Assembly (NCBI RefSeq): GCF_000018585.1
Contig: NC_009976.1
Location: 987,982 to 1,051,981 of the forward strand
From: Prochlorococcus marinus str. MIT 9211
GTDB lineage: Bacteria > Cyanobacteriota > Cyanobacteriia > PCC-6307 > Cyanobiaceae
Length of the DNA: 64,000 nt
Reading direction: 5' to 3'
Made by a program: the position numbers and the translations under genes. The notes beneath the pieces are model-generated. The model was given only the letters and a program-made list of their open reading frames with translations. It was not told the DNA's origin and ran no database searches. Positions 50,512 to 59,877 of the stretch are shown in pieces. The number at the start of each line of letters is the position of its first letter. The stretch's first letter is position 1.

Positions 50512-50904
50512 GTGAAAAGGACTTCACCAATTGGGATAGAGGATAAGAGAAACCCAACCAAAGGGTTGTTGGCACTGATCATTATTAGTGCGACATCCTG
50601 CTTAATAATTCTATCTTGGTTGTTCATATACCTAGAAAAAGGGAGCCCTTATATTCAAAACTCTCTCGAGTTGAATGGATCAATAGAAAAAGGAGGCAAT
50701 CTTTTTAGAATGAATTGCGTTGGATGTCATGGAATATCCGCTCAAGGTTTAGTGGGACCTGACCTAAATAATGTTACCAATCAACTTAGTGACGAGAGAA
50801 TCATTAACCAAGTAATAAAAGGCCTTACTCCCCCAATGCCAAGCTTTGAAATGGATCCACAATCAATGGCTGATCTTCTGTCTTACCTACATTCACTAAA
50901 TTAA
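50512..50904 (+). CDS. cytM: Membrane-anchored c-type cytochrome, cytochrome cM-like
   Basis: 130 residues from GTG 50512. A single membrane helix (about 19-41) places the heme domain in the thylakoid lumen or periplasm. The heme site is CVGCH (C69, C72, H73) and a later PPMPSFEM contains a plausible axial methionine. It is a small class I cytochrome with one heme. Size, anchor and location next to petG fit cytochrome cM, implicated in repression of photosynthetic electron flow in dark or mixed growth. Exact name is moderately sure. Confidence 0.78.
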   Translation: MKRTSPIGIEDKRNPTKGLLALIIISATSCLIILSWLFIYLEKGSPYIQNSLELNGSIEKGGNLFRMNCVGCHGISAQGLVGPDLNNVTNQLSDERIINQVIKGLTPPMPSFEMDPQSMADLLSYLHSLN

Positions 50905-50906
50905 TT

Positions 50907-51647
50907 TTGGCTTTCAATCTTAAAAACATCAGAGTTGTTCTAGTTGAACCATTAGGAGAAATTAATCTAGGAAGCGTTGCTAGACTTTGCAAAAACTTTG
51001 GAATTAATCAGCTCAGACTAGTTTCACCTAGATGCGATCCTCTGGATATAACAACAAAAAAAATGGCCTTAAAGGGTTCAGATTTACTAGAAAACGCTCA
51101 AATACATTCAAACCTTTTAGAGGCAATTGATGATTGTGTTCGAGTAGTCGCCACTTGTGGTCGTATAGACCATGGTGAAATCCCATTGCATTCTTCAGAA
51201 ACTGCTTTGAATTGGCTATTGCAAGGTAGTTCTAAAGACCCCATTGCAATTATTTTTGGCAGAGAAGACCGTGGTCTTAGCAATCAAGAGCTTCAACTAG
51301 CTCAAAAAGTAATCACTCTCCCGTCATCTCTAACTTATCCATCACTCAATCTCTCTCATGCTGTTGCTATTATCTTGCACGACTTAATTCGCTACAGTCA
51401 AAAATATGAATACTCCATCAAAAACAAAGAATTACATAGCCTCTCGACACCAAAAGAATTAAGTAATTGTCTTGATCAAACAGAGGATTTTCTTCTAGAG
51501 ATAGGTTTTCTCCATAAGCACACATCCAAGTCTAGGATGTCAAAAATAAAGGGCTTACTGCAAAGAGCAGAGGTAAGGTCTGAAGAAGTTGCCTTAATAA
51601 GGGGCATATTAAGACAAACAAAATGGTTCATTGATAATCAAACTTAA
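50907..51647 (+). CDS. SPOUT-family RNA 2'-O-methyltransferase, TrmJ-like
   Basis: 246 residues from TTG 50907, only two bases after the cytM stop. SPOUT signature: VLVEPLGEINLGSVARLCKNFG at the N-terminus, IIFGREDRGLSNQEL in the middle and the knot-forming YPSLNLSHAVAII. TrmJ methylates position 32 of tRNAs; other members act on rRNA, so the target is open. Confidence 0.88.
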   Translation: MAFNLKNIRVVLVEPLGEINLGSVARLCKNFGINQLRLVSPRCDPLDITTKKMALKGSDLLENAQIHSNLLEAIDDCVRVVATCGRIDHGEIPLHSSETALNWLLQGSSKDPIAIIFGREDRGLSNQELQLAQKVITLPSSLTYPSLNLSHAVAIILHDLIRYSQKYEYSIKNKELHSLSTPKELSNCLDQTEDFLLEIGFLHKHTSKSRMSKIKGLLQRAEVRSEEVALIRGILRQTKWFIDNQT

Positions 51648-51681
51648 TCCTATTACCATTAAGAAAATACTCATAAGATAA

Positions 51682-52752
51682 TTGAAAACTAAACCTCACT
51701 CTAATCAATTAAGGATAGGCTATTTTATAAAGTCAATTGTTAATTTATCACTAATTGGATTAGGGCTTGGCGTAATATTAGGTACTTTACTTACATTTAT
51801 ATCTCCAGAAGAAAATACTTCAAAATCAAATAAATTATCACCTTTCTCCAGAAAATCTATTGCTAGAAAAAGAAATCAAAAGAAATCTACAATAACTTTT
51901 GGAGAGTACAAGCAATCTCAAGAGATAATACCATTAAGTAAAAAGTGGAAAGAGCTTGCAGACGAATATAAAGACTTAGAAGTAAGTGCTTATATTTTAT
52001 TTGAAGATGGTAGGTATGCCCAATTCAATGCTGAAAAATCCCTACCTTCAGCAAGCACAATTAAAATAGCAATTCTCTTTTTATCTCTAGAGATGTTAGA
52101 CGATGGAAAATTACGATGGGATGAAGAGATAGAGCTAACTAAAGAGTCAATAGCCAAAGGGGCTGGTTGGATGAGGTACCAATCATTAGGAAAGAAATTT
52201 CCTATTCATGAAATTACCACTGAAATGATAAGAGTAAGCGACAATACTGCTGCAAATCTTTTAATAGAAAGAGTTGGAGGTTTAGATATTCTAAATAAAC
52301 GCTTTAAAGAGCTTGGTTTAATGCAAACAGAAATCAATAGTCTTCTACCAGACCTAAGCGGAACAAATAAAACAAGTGCCAAAGATCTTTCTAAAATAAT
52401 GAAATTAGTTGATGTCTCAGGATTACTAAGTACAAAGTCCAGAGATATTTTTAGAGAAGTAATGAGTACTTCTATTTCAAACAATTTATTGCCAGAAGGA
52501 ATTCTAAAAGGACTAGGAGTTTATAAAGGGAATTCAGATTACAAACTTTTAATTGAAGGTTTTAGGGTGTACAACAAAGCAGGGGATATTGGGATAGCTT
52601 ATGGTGATGCAGCTCTAATAGAAATGCCAAATTCATCCAGAGCTGTTACTGCATTGTTAGTCAAGGGTCCCTTTAATGATCAACGTTCTACCAATCTCAT
52701 TAGGGATATGGCAGCACAGATAATTTCCTATATCAATTCTGAGAGCAGATAA
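51682..52752 (+). CDS. Class A beta-lactamase-like serine hydrolase
   Basis: 356 residues from TTG 51682. A membrane helix (about 21-40) is followed by a basic linker and the penicillin-binding fold. STIK (125-128, Ser nucleophile and Lys), SDN (186-188) and K-A-G (299-301) match the three class A motifs, the last being KTG in true lactamases. I could not place the general base Glu166 with confidence. It may be a peptidoglycan-active enzyme rather than an antibiotic hydrolase; no resistance context is present. Confidence 0.85.
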   Translation: MKTKPHSNQLRIGYFIKSIVNLSLIGLGLGVILGTLLTFISPEENTSKSNKLSPFSRKSIARKRNQKKSTITFGEYKQSQEIIPLSKKWKELADEYKDLEVSAYILFEDGRYAQFNAEKSLPSASTIKIAILFLSLEMLDDGKLRWDEEIELTKESIAKGAGWMRYQSLGKKFPIHEITTEMIRVSDNTAANLLIERVGGLDILNKRFKELGLMQTEINSLLPDLSGTNKTSAKDLSKIMKLVDVSGLLSTKSRDIFREVMSTSISNNLLPEGILKGLGVYKGNSDYKLLIEGFRVYNKAGDIGIAYGDAALIEMPNSSRAVTALLVKGPFNDQRSTNLIRDMAAQIISYINSESR

Positions 52753-52879
52753 CCCTAAAAGAGTTTAAAATCTAAAGAGGGTTTTAAATAAACATTGCTT
52801 TATCAGGCTTTTTAACACCTATATAGGCCTCAAGTCACCCGCCTATGAAACAATCCAAAACAGGGCAAACCATTAAACA

Positions 52880-53968
52880 GTGAGTTCATCTAGTAAGCGC
52901 AGGGTATTCCCCTTCGCAGCAGTTATTGGCCAAGAAGAGATGAAGCTAGCTCTTCTTCTCAACATTATTGACCCTCGAATTGGGGGAGTAATGATTATGG
53001 GAGATCGTGGAACAGGCAAGTCCACTACGATTCGCGCACTTGCGGATCTTCTGCCAGGCATAGATGTAGTACAAGGAGACCCTTACAACAGCTCGCCTAA
53101 TGACCCAGACTTACAAAGCACTGAAGTCAGGCAACTAATAGAACAGGGGAATGAGGTCTCCACGGAAGAACGACAAGTACCAATGATTGATCTTCCTCTG
53201 GGTGCAACTGAAGACCGACTCTGCGGAACAATAGATATAGAAAAAGCTCTATCAGAAGGAGTTAGAGCATTTGAACCAGGCCTTTTGGCAAAGGCAAATC
53301 GGGGTCTTTTATATGTTGATGAAGTAAATCTACTGGATGATCACTTAGTAGATGTACTCCTTGACTCTGCAGCTTCAGGCTGGAACACAGTTGAGAGAGA
53401 AGGAGTATCAGTTAGGCACCCAGCAAGATTCGTACTAATAGGCTCAGGCAACCCTGAAGAAGGAGAATTAAGGCCTCAATTACTAGATAGATTTGGCATG
53501 AGTGTTGAAGTTCGCACTGTTAGAGAAGCAGAACTAAGGGTCCAAGTCGTAGATCAAAGAACTGCTTTTGACGATGATCCAGATTCATTCATTTCGTCAG
53601 TTCAGGCAAAGCAAGATTCTTTGCAAAAGAAAGTAGTTAGCGCACAGGATCGCCTTCAGAATGTAGTTATTGATGAAGATCTGAGACTTAAGATTTCAGC
53701 AATTTGTGGAGAATTAGATGTTGATGGTCTTCGAGGAGATATTGTTTCCAATAGAGCAGCAAGAGCTTTGGCTGCTTTTGAAGGCCGTAATGAAGTTTCG
53801 GAAGAAGATGTGGCCAGAGTAATCACATGTTCATTAAGACATCGCCTCCGCAAAGACCCTCTAGAGCAAATAGATTCTGGAGACAGGGTAATAAAAGCCT
53901 TTTGCAATATCTTCGAAAGGAGTGATGAAGATGTTGCTAATAGTTTTGAACTAGCTTCAATAGATTAA
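52880..53968 (+). CDS. chlI: Magnesium chelatase ATPase subunit I
   Basis: 362 residues from GTG 52880. The AAA+ ring motor of Mg-protoporphyrin chelatase, which commits protoporphyrin to chlorophyll. Walker A is GDRGTGKST (41-49), and Walker B with its neighbours is LLYVDEVNLLDDHLVD. The sensor and arginine-finger region IGSGNPEEGELRPQLLDRFG and a C-terminal helical domain are intact. 127 bases upstream are free of genes and probably carry the promoter; ruvC starts 4 bases after the stop. Confidence 0.97.
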   Translation: MSSSSKRRVFPFAAVIGQEEMKLALLLNIIDPRIGGVMIMGDRGTGKSTTIRALADLLPGIDVVQGDPYNSSPNDPDLQSTEVRQLIEQGNEVSTEERQVPMIDLPLGATEDRLCGTIDIEKALSEGVRAFEPGLLAKANRGLLYVDEVNLLDDHLVDVLLDSAASGWNTVEREGVSVRHPARFVLIGSGNPEEGELRPQLLDRFGMSVEVRTVREAELRVQVVDQRTAFDDDPDSFISSVQAKQDSLQKKVVSAQDRLQNVVIDEDLRLKISAICGELDVDGLRGDIVSNRAARALAAFEGRNEVSEEDVARVITCSLRHRLRKDPLEQIDSGDRVIKAFCNIFERSDEDVANSFELASID

Positions 53969-53972
53969 TAAG

Positions 53973-54449
53973 TTGATAATTCTCGGGATAGATCCAGGAC
54001 TGGCAAGAGTTGGATATGGGCTAATAGATTGCAATATGACGCAGAAGAAAATGCTTGATTGTGGAATAATTAAAACCAGTCAAGACCATAATGATGGTGA
54101 AAGAATGGTTGAGATCACAAGGGATCTTCGTTACTTAATAAACAAGTGGAAGCCTCAAATAGCTTCTGTTGAAAAATTCTTTTTCTACCGATCTAGTACC
54201 ACCATTAAAGTAGTTCAAGCCCGAGGAGTAGTAATTATGACCTTAGCTAGATTTCGAGTCCCTATATTAGAGTTTCCACCAATGCAAATTAAACTTGCAG
54301 TGACAGGGTCTGGCAAGGCAAACAAAGATGAAGTTTCAATGGCAGTAATTAGGGAACTTGACCTAAGCAAGCCCCCTCGCCCTGATGATGCATCAGATGC
54401 ACTGGCTATTGCATTAACAGCCTATTATCAACAACGAATAGTTAAATAG
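53973..54449 (+). CDS. ruvC: Holliday junction resolvase RuvC
   Basis: 158 residues from TTG 53973, right after the chlI stop. The N-terminal ILGIDPGLARVGYG gives the first metal-binding Asp, VEKFFFYRSS the Glu, and PDDASDALAIA the two late aspartates. These form the resolvase DEDD set. Complete and of usual length. Coupling to chlI appears to be positional only. Confidence 0.95.
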   Translation: MIILGIDPGLARVGYGLIDCNMTQKKMLDCGIIKTSQDHNDGERMVEITRDLRYLINKWKPQIASVEKFFFYRSSTTIKVVQARGVVIMTLARFRVPILEFPPMQIKLAVTGSGKANKDEVSMAVIRELDLSKPPRPDDASDALAIALTAYYQQRIVK

Positions 54450-54499
54450 AATATTAAGGCTGAATAAAAAATGACAAGGGATTTATTATTATCTTTAAG

Positions 54500-55078
54500 A
54501 TGGACTTAATTGGTACAAAAGCCTATCAAAGGCAAAAGTATAAATCAATACGAAAGGAAGAGGTTAAAAGAAACTCAGATTTATTTAGCACTAAGTTAGA
54601 AGATGTATTGATAGAAATTGTTAACCAAGACGACAAAAGATGTATTGGTATATATTGGCCATTAGAAGGGGAAATTAACATAAAAGATCTTAAGTACTTA
54701 TCCAATCAATCTCTTGCATTGCCAGCAATTGACCAATCTGGAAGAATGAATTATTACGAATGGAAAACTAATTCCTTAAAAAAAGATGCTTATGGAATAC
54801 CTGCTCCAGTAAACCAAACTGCTCTTAAGCCAGAGGAAGTAAAACTATTGCTTGTACCTGCTTTAGCAGTTGACCTAAAAGGGTTTCGACTAGGTTATGG
54901 TGGTGGTTTCTTTGATCGCCTAAGGAGTGAAAAATCATGGAGATCAATCAAGGCAATAGTAATAATTCCGAAGGCATGTATTTCTTTAACTCCCTTACCA
55001 GTTGACCACTGGGATGTTCCATTTGATGGGTGGATTAGTGAAGAAGGTTATTTTGAAGCTCATAGCTCAAATAGTTAA
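54500..55078 (+). CDS. 5-formyltetrahydrofolate cyclo-ligase
   Basis: 192 residues. Recycles 5-formyl-THF to methenyl-THF with ATP. The family signature near the C-terminus is RLGYGGGFFDRL, with YWPLEGEIN earlier. Normal length. It precedes sufE, whose most likely start is 32 bases after the stop. Folate recycling also appears in folD elsewhere in the window. Confidence 0.93.
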   Translation: MDLIGTKAYQRQKYKSIRKEEVKRNSDLFSTKLEDVLIEIVNQDDKRCIGIYWPLEGEINIKDLKYLSNQSLALPAIDQSGRMNYYEWKTNSLKKDAYGIPAPVNQTALKPEEVKLLLVPALAVDLKGFRLGYGGGFFDRLRSEKSWRSIKAIVIIPKACISLTPLPVDHWDVPFDGWISEEGYFEAHSSNS

Positions 55079-55109
55079 GCTGATAGAAAAACACTGCATC
55101 GCCAATGTT

Positions 55110-55553
55110 ATGGCTGAGGAAACTAAAAAAGACTTTTCTCCAAATTTTGGAAGCATAGAGCTGAATAAATTAGTGTCCAAACTTCAATCTTCATCAGATC
55201 CTCGAAGAAAATATGAGTACTTGCTTTGGCTTGCGAAAAAGCTTCCCCTTCTCCCAGAAGAATCCTTACAAGAATCCATCAAGGTAAAAGGATGCATTTC
55301 ACAGGTTTATGTTCTTGGAGAGCTTGTGGACAAAAAATTGCGCTGGAGAGGCTACTCAGATGCATTGATAACCAAAGGAATGCTTTCCTTTCTTATTCAT
55401 GGCCTAGACAACCTTTCTCCTAAAGAAGTCTTAGAAATTAATCCAATATTTATTGAAGAGACTGGCTTAAATACAAGTCTTACCCCTTCTAGAGCAAATG
55501 GCTTCCTAAATATTTTTCTTAAAATGAATTCACAGGCTAAATTATTTCTATAA
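55110..55553 (+). CDS. sufE: Fe-S cluster assembly sulfur acceptor SufE
   Basis: 147 residues from ATG 55110; a longer frame back to 55002 overlaps the previous gene and is rejected. SufE accepts persulfide sulfur from the SufS desulfurase. The catalytic cysteine C62 is in VKGCISQVYV. Family pattern ESIKVKGC and DALITKGMLSFLI is present. The rest of the suf operon is not in the window. Confidence 0.93.
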   Translation: MAEETKKDFSPNFGSIELNKLVSKLQSSSDPRRKYEYLLWLAKKLPLLPEESLQESIKVKGCISQVYVLGELVDKKLRWRGYSDALITKGMLSFLIHGLDNLSPKEVLEINPIFIEETGLNTSLTPSRANGFLNIFLKMNSQAKLFL

Positions 55554-55603
55554 ATATATGCTCTTGAATTAATAGAGTTAAAAACAAAATCCATAGAATC
55601 CTT

Positions 55604-56920
55604 ATGACAAAGAATATTGGTATAGGCCTCCTAGGACTTGGAACAGTAGGGACTGGAGTAGCACAGATAATCAATTCTCCGGAAGGGCGCCACCCTTTGA
55701 CATCTAGAGTCGAGTTAAAGCGAATAGCTCTCAGAGATTCTAAGAAAATCAGAGCTCTGTCAATACCTAACAAATTAATCACAGAAGATGCCTGGGAAGT
55801 TGTCGAGGATCCTGATGTAGAAATTGTTGTTGAAGTTATAGGAGGTCTTGAGCCCGCAAGAAGTCTGATTCTCAAGGCAATCAAGTCCGGCAAATCTGTA
55901 GTTACTGCAAACAAAGCTGTTATCGCAAGACATGGTGAGGAAATTGCAGAAGCCGCAATTTCTTCAGGTGTTTATGTACTCATAGAAGCAGCAGTAGGTG
56001 GAGGGATCCCAATTATCGAACCGTTAAAACAATCACTAGGAGGCAACATAATTCAAAAGGTCACTGGAATTGTGAATGGAACTACGAACTACATTCTGAC
56101 CAGGATGGCAAAGGAAGGTGCTGACTACGAAGCCGTATTAAAAGAAGCTCAATCTCTTGGCTATGCAGAGTCTGATCCCATGGCAGATGTAGAGGGCCTC
56201 GATGCAGCAGATAAGATCTCGATACTCAGCAATCTTGCTTTTGGTGGGCCAATTAAAAGAGCATCTGTACCAACCAAAGGGATAAGCACTCTTCAAAATA
56301 GAGATGTTGACTATGCAAATCAGTTGGGTTATGAAGTCAAGCTTTTAGCTATAGCTGAGAGACTTGCTAGCAATCTTGAAAACAACTCTTCACTCCCATT
56401 AGCAGTAAGAGTTGAGCCAACACTATTACCAACCGGCCATCCACTTGCAGAAGTTAATGGAGTAAACAACGCAATTCTTGTTGAAGGAGATCCAATCGGA
56501 GAAGTAATGTTCTATGGACCTGGAGCAGGAGCAGGACCTACCGCCTCAGCAGTAGTGGCAGACATACTTAATATTGCAGGGATAAAACTTATGGGAGGGG
56601 AAAAGACGTCTCTAGACCCTCTACTCTCAGCATCTAGCTGGAGAGAATGCCATTTAGCAAAGCCAAAAGAAATTTTACAAAAGAACTATGTCCGTCTCAT
56701 TGCTAAAGATGCTCCAGGGGTAATTGGTCAAATTGGGAAAATATTTGGATCTCACAATGTCTCAATTCAATCAATAGTCCAATTCGATGCTAGTGAAGAG
56801 GATGCGGAAATCGTTGTAATTACTCACAAGGTGTTCAAAGGTTTACTGACAGATTCTCTTTCTGAGATACAGCAACTCCCAGAGATCAAACAAATTGCAG
56901 CCCATCTAAGTTGTCTTTAA
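55604..56920 (+). CDS. hom: Homoserine dehydrogenase
   Basis: 438 residues. Reduces aspartate semialdehyde to homoserine, a branch point to threonine, methionine and isoleucine. The NAD(P) site is GLGTVGTGVAQII, VTANKAVIA and NGTTNYILTRM mark the catalytic domain, and an ACT domain (about 350-430, PGVIGQIGKIFGSHNVSI) allows threonine feedback. Single-function form, not fused to aspartokinase. Complete. Confidence 0.95.
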   Translation: MTKNIGIGLLGLGTVGTGVAQIINSPEGRHPLTSRVELKRIALRDSKKIRALSIPNKLITEDAWEVVEDPDVEIVVEVIGGLEPARSLILKAIKSGKSVVTANKAVIARHGEEIAEAAISSGVYVLIEAAVGGGIPIIEPLKQSLGGNIIQKVTGIVNGTTNYILTRMAKEGADYEAVLKEAQSLGYAESDPMADVEGLDAADKISILSNLAFGGPIKRASVPTKGISTLQNRDVDYANQLGYEVKLLAIAERLASNLENNSSLPLAVRVEPTLLPTGHPLAEVNGVNNAILVEGDPIGEVMFYGPGAGAGPTASAVVADILNIAGIKLMGGEKTSLDPLLSASSWRECHLAKPKEILQKNYVRLIAKDAPGVIGQIGKIFGSHNVSIQSIVQFDASEEDAEIVVITHKVFKGLLTDSLSEIQQLPEIKQIAAHLSCL

Positions 56921-56993
56921 ACAAAGTCATATATGGCAAATTCATTCAGGAATTGTTAATTGTAGTGAGAGCGGGTTCATTCTTAGCAAGTCT

Positions 56994-57221
56994 ATGGACT
57001 TAAAGGAAAATAGGTTCCAACAAGCTAGCGAGAGGGTTGAGGAAGTACTTCATCAGGGTGATTGTGTGCAACTCGTAAATGACAAGAACCTCTTTCAAAT
57101 AATTGGAATAGATGATGAGCATGAAAAATGTTGGGTAAGACAATGGCCACTACTGCCACAAGGTTCGCCTGTTTTCGAAGTACCAATTGAACAAATTGCC
57201 TCTCCTGCAATCAAGGCATAA
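56994..57221 (+). CDS. Small conserved-looking cyanobacterial protein, function unknown
   Basis: 75 residues. It reads like a beta-rich small protein with a helix first (RFQQASERVEEVLHQGD), followed by strands (CVQLVNDKNLFQIIGIDDEHEKCWVRQWPLL). Its tail PVFEVPIEQIASPA is typical of a small barrel-like domain. No known family named. The peptide-binding-protein gene begins 39 bases downstream, but no functional link is apparent. Confidence 0.7.
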   Translation: MDLKENRFQQASERVEEVLHQGDCVQLVNDKNLFQIIGIDDEHEKCWVRQWPLLPQGSPVFEVPIEQIASPAIKA

Positions 57222-57260
57222 AAAACTTCTAGCCAACAATCCTGAGAAAGGAGTGCTTTG

Positions 57261-58865
57261 ATGACCTTATTATTTAAATCCAAAGCCAAGGCCTACAGAA
57301 AGCTATTAACATTACTAGCTACTTCTCTAATAATCATCACTCAAACCTCTTGTAAGGCAACTAAAGAATCAGATCGAATAATCGTTGCAAGCAAAGGGAA
57401 AATTGAATCGTTAGATCCTGCCCAAGCCAATAAGTTGTTGGCAATTCAACTTATTAGTGCTTTAGGAGACCCTCTATACAGAATTAATGAATCAGGTTTA
57501 CTTGAGCCAAGACTTGCAAAAGACTATCCTCAGATAAGCAAAGATGGTTTAACTATTTCAATAGCTTTGAGAGAAGATGTACTTTTTCATGACGGGACAC
57601 CTTTTAATGCAGATGCTATGGCATTTAGTATTAAACGTTTTATGGAAATAGGTACTCTTAATTATGTAATAGGAGAAAAAATAACCAAAATTGAAACACC
57701 AGGTCCTTTTTTGATTCGCCTTAGACTAAATAAACCTTCAAGTTCTATAAAAGGATTACTCAGTTCTATAAACCTGACCCCAGTATCTCCCAAAGCATAT
57801 TTAGAGCATCAGGATAAATTCTTAAACAAAAAATTCATTGGAACAGGTCCCTATCAATTAGATAGCTTTACTCCAGAAAGACAACGTTTAATACCATTCC
57901 CACGTTATTGGGATAAAGCCCCAAAAAACCTTGGAATTGACTATGTAAGTTACACAACTTCTACATCTCTTTTTAGCGCAATTAAAACTGGTCAGGTAGA
58001 TGTTTTATTGTCCAACTCAGTTGAAGATGGGCACCGATTAGCTCTTCATAAACTTTCAAAGAAAGGAAAGCTTATAGAAGGGATTGGACCGGCTATGCAA
58101 ATTGGATATATTGCCTTTCGTAGTAATTCAGCGCCACTGGATAATAAGATTTTAAGATCGGCCCTTTCATACAGCCTTGATAGAAATCTTATTTCTAGAA
58201 AAGTAGGTTATGGGTTAAGAGAGCCTTTAAGATCAATAGTTCCACCTATTCTAAAAACCAGTAAAACATCACCTTGGCCAAAATATAATCCTCAAATTGC
58301 AAGAGACTTGTTTAAGAAAGCAGGCTTATGTGATTCCAACAAAGTGACAATCCCTTTGACATTTAGATCAAACGTTCCTGCAGACAAACTATTAGCGCTT
58401 ACTTGGCAAGAACAATTAGGAAGAGATTTTTCAGATTGTATAACAGTTAAACTCAATGGAGTTGAGTCTACGACTGTATATAAGCAGCTTGCAGAAGGAG
58501 CCTATGAAGCAGTCATACTTGGCTGGACTGGAGAATACCCTGATCCAGAGGCATATTTATCACCGTTACTGGACTGCACTAAAAGTCAAGGTTCCACTTG
58601 CTTAGAGGGAGAGGCTGTTTATGGTGGAACTTTTTGGGCATCAAATCAAATTAAAACCTCACTTGAACAAAGCGAAAATCTACAAGGTTCTCAAAGACTA
58701 GAAAAATTATCCGAAATTGAATTTTTAGCGGCCGATGGAGCCGCAATATTACCTGTTTGGCTTGTAAAGCCTAGAGCTTGGGCTCAACCTAATTTTTCTC
58801 GACCAAAGTTTGATGGGAACGGAAGATTATTACTAGACCGTCTTCAAAAAGCAATAAATGAATAG
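57261..58865 (+). CDS. ABC transporter substrate-binding protein, family 5 (peptide/nickel type)
   Basis: 534 residues from ATG 57261, which has a good ribosome-binding site (aaaggag, 57247-57253); a TTG one codon upstream is also possible. The N-terminus is hydrophobic and ends at QTSC, a weak lipobox, so it may be a lipoprotein. The SBP family 5 pattern is clear: ESLDPAQANKLLAIQL, HDGTPFNADAMAFSI, KFIGTGPYQLDSF and SYSLDRNLISRKV. Family members bind oligopeptides or nickel. The permease overlaps by 8 bases. Confidence 0.9.
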   Translation: MTLLFKSKAKAYRKLLTLLATSLIIITQTSCKATKESDRIIVASKGKIESLDPAQANKLLAIQLISALGDPLYRINESGLLEPRLAKDYPQISKDGLTISIALREDVLFHDGTPFNADAMAFSIKRFMEIGTLNYVIGEKITKIETPGPFLIRLRLNKPSSSIKGLLSSINLTPVSPKAYLEHQDKFLNKKFIGTGPYQLDSFTPERQRLIPFPRYWDKAPKNLGIDYVSYTTSTSLFSAIKTGQVDVLLSNSVEDGHRLALHKLSKKGKLIEGIGPAMQIGYIAFRSNSAPLDNKILRSALSYSLDRNLISRKVGYGLREPLRSIVPPILKTSKTSPWPKYNPQIARDLFKKAGLCDSNKVTIPLTFRSNVPADKLLALTWQEQLGRDFSDCITVKLNGVESTTVYKQLAEGAYEAVILGWTGEYPDPEAYLSPLLDCTKSQGSTCLEGEAVYGGTFWASNQIKTSLEQSENLQGSQRLEKLSEIEFLAADGAAILPVWLVKPRAWAQPNFSRPKFDGNGRLLLDRLQKAINE

Positions 58866-59877
58866 AGCAACAGCTCTTCTTAAATACTCAGCAACGAGGC
58901 TTGCTTTAGCTCCAATCATGCTATGGCTTATATCAAGCATGGTTTTTCTTCTTTTAAGGGTTGCTCCTGGAGATCCTGTAGATGCAGTACTCGGCAACAG
59001 AGCCGACGCTCTAGCAAGGGAAGTAATGCGAGCAAAGCTTGGATTAGATCAACCACTATTCAATCAATATTTAAATTTCTTAAATGGTCTTATACATGGA
59101 GACCTCGGGGAATCACTAAATACCCAAGAACCAGTCAGTCAAATAATTGTCAAAGCCTTGCCAGCAAGTCTTGAATTAGGGCTTACAGCAATAATTGTTG
59201 CATTAGTAATTGGCTTTGGAGTCGGCTTTACTGGCATAGCCAGACCTGAAGGTAAAACAGATTTAGCAGGCCGCTTATATGGGATTGGAACATATGCATT
59301 GCCACCCTTCTGGGCAGCAATGTTAATTCAATTATTTTTTGCTGCGAACTTGGGTTGGTTTCCAGTTGGTGGTCGATTCCCAGTTACTTATTTACCCCCC
59401 GAAGGCACAGGGTTCTTAATAATCGACAGCCTTCTAAGTGGAAACTTTTTAGCTTTAAAAGATGCACTTATGCATTTATTTCTTCCAGCAGGAACTTTAG
59501 GCTTTTTACTAAGTGGTATCTTTAGTCGATCTTTAAGAGTAAACCTCGAAAAAACTTTAAAAGCAGGTCATATTGAAGCAGCAAGATGTAGAGGAATAAA
59601 AGAAAGAAAGATTCTTTTATTTCATGCACTTCCTAATTCTTTACTTCCTGTCCTCACAATTACAGGACTAACAGTTGCTTCTTTAATTGGAGGTGCTCTA
59701 CTAATAGAGATAACATTTTCTTGGCCTGGTATAGCCTTACGGTTGCAAGAGGCAATCAGTCAAAGAGACTATCCAATTGTTCAAGGAATTATTGTAGTAA
59801 TATCAATGTTAGTGGTGTTTATAGGTGTTTTTGTTGATTTATTAATTGCATTAATTGATCCTAGAGTTAGTTATTAA
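58858..59877 (+). CDS. ABC transporter permease, DppB/OppB type
   Basis: 339 residues with about six membrane helices. N-terminal signature LLRVAPGDPVDAV and the EAA loop (HIEAARCRGIKERKILLFHALPN) are intact, so coupling to an ATPase is expected. It overlaps the binding protein by 8 bases and its stop region overlaps the convergent hydrolase gene by 4. The second permease (DppC-like) and the ATPases are not adjacent. Confidence 0.93.
   Translation: MNRATALLKYSATRLALAPIMLWLISSMVFLLLRVAPGDPVDAVLGNRADALAREVMRAKLGLDQPLFNQYLNFLNGLIHGDLGESLNTQEPVSQIIVKALPASLELGLTAIIVALVIGFGVGFTGIARPEGKTDLAGRLYGIGTYALPPFWAAMLIQLFFAANLGWFPVGGRFPVTYLPPEGTGFLIIDSLLSGNFLALKDALMHLFLPAGTLGFLLSGIFSRSLRVNLEKTLKAGHIEAARCRGIKERKILLFHALPNSLLPVLTITGLTVASLIGGALLIEITFSWPGIALRLQEAISQRDYPIVQGIIVVISMLVVFIGVFVDLLIALIDPRVSY

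Noticed and set aside
55002-55109. Extension of sufE upstream
   Set aside because: Mostly overlaps the 5-formyl-THF cyclo-ligase gene; the ATG at 55110 gives the standard protein.
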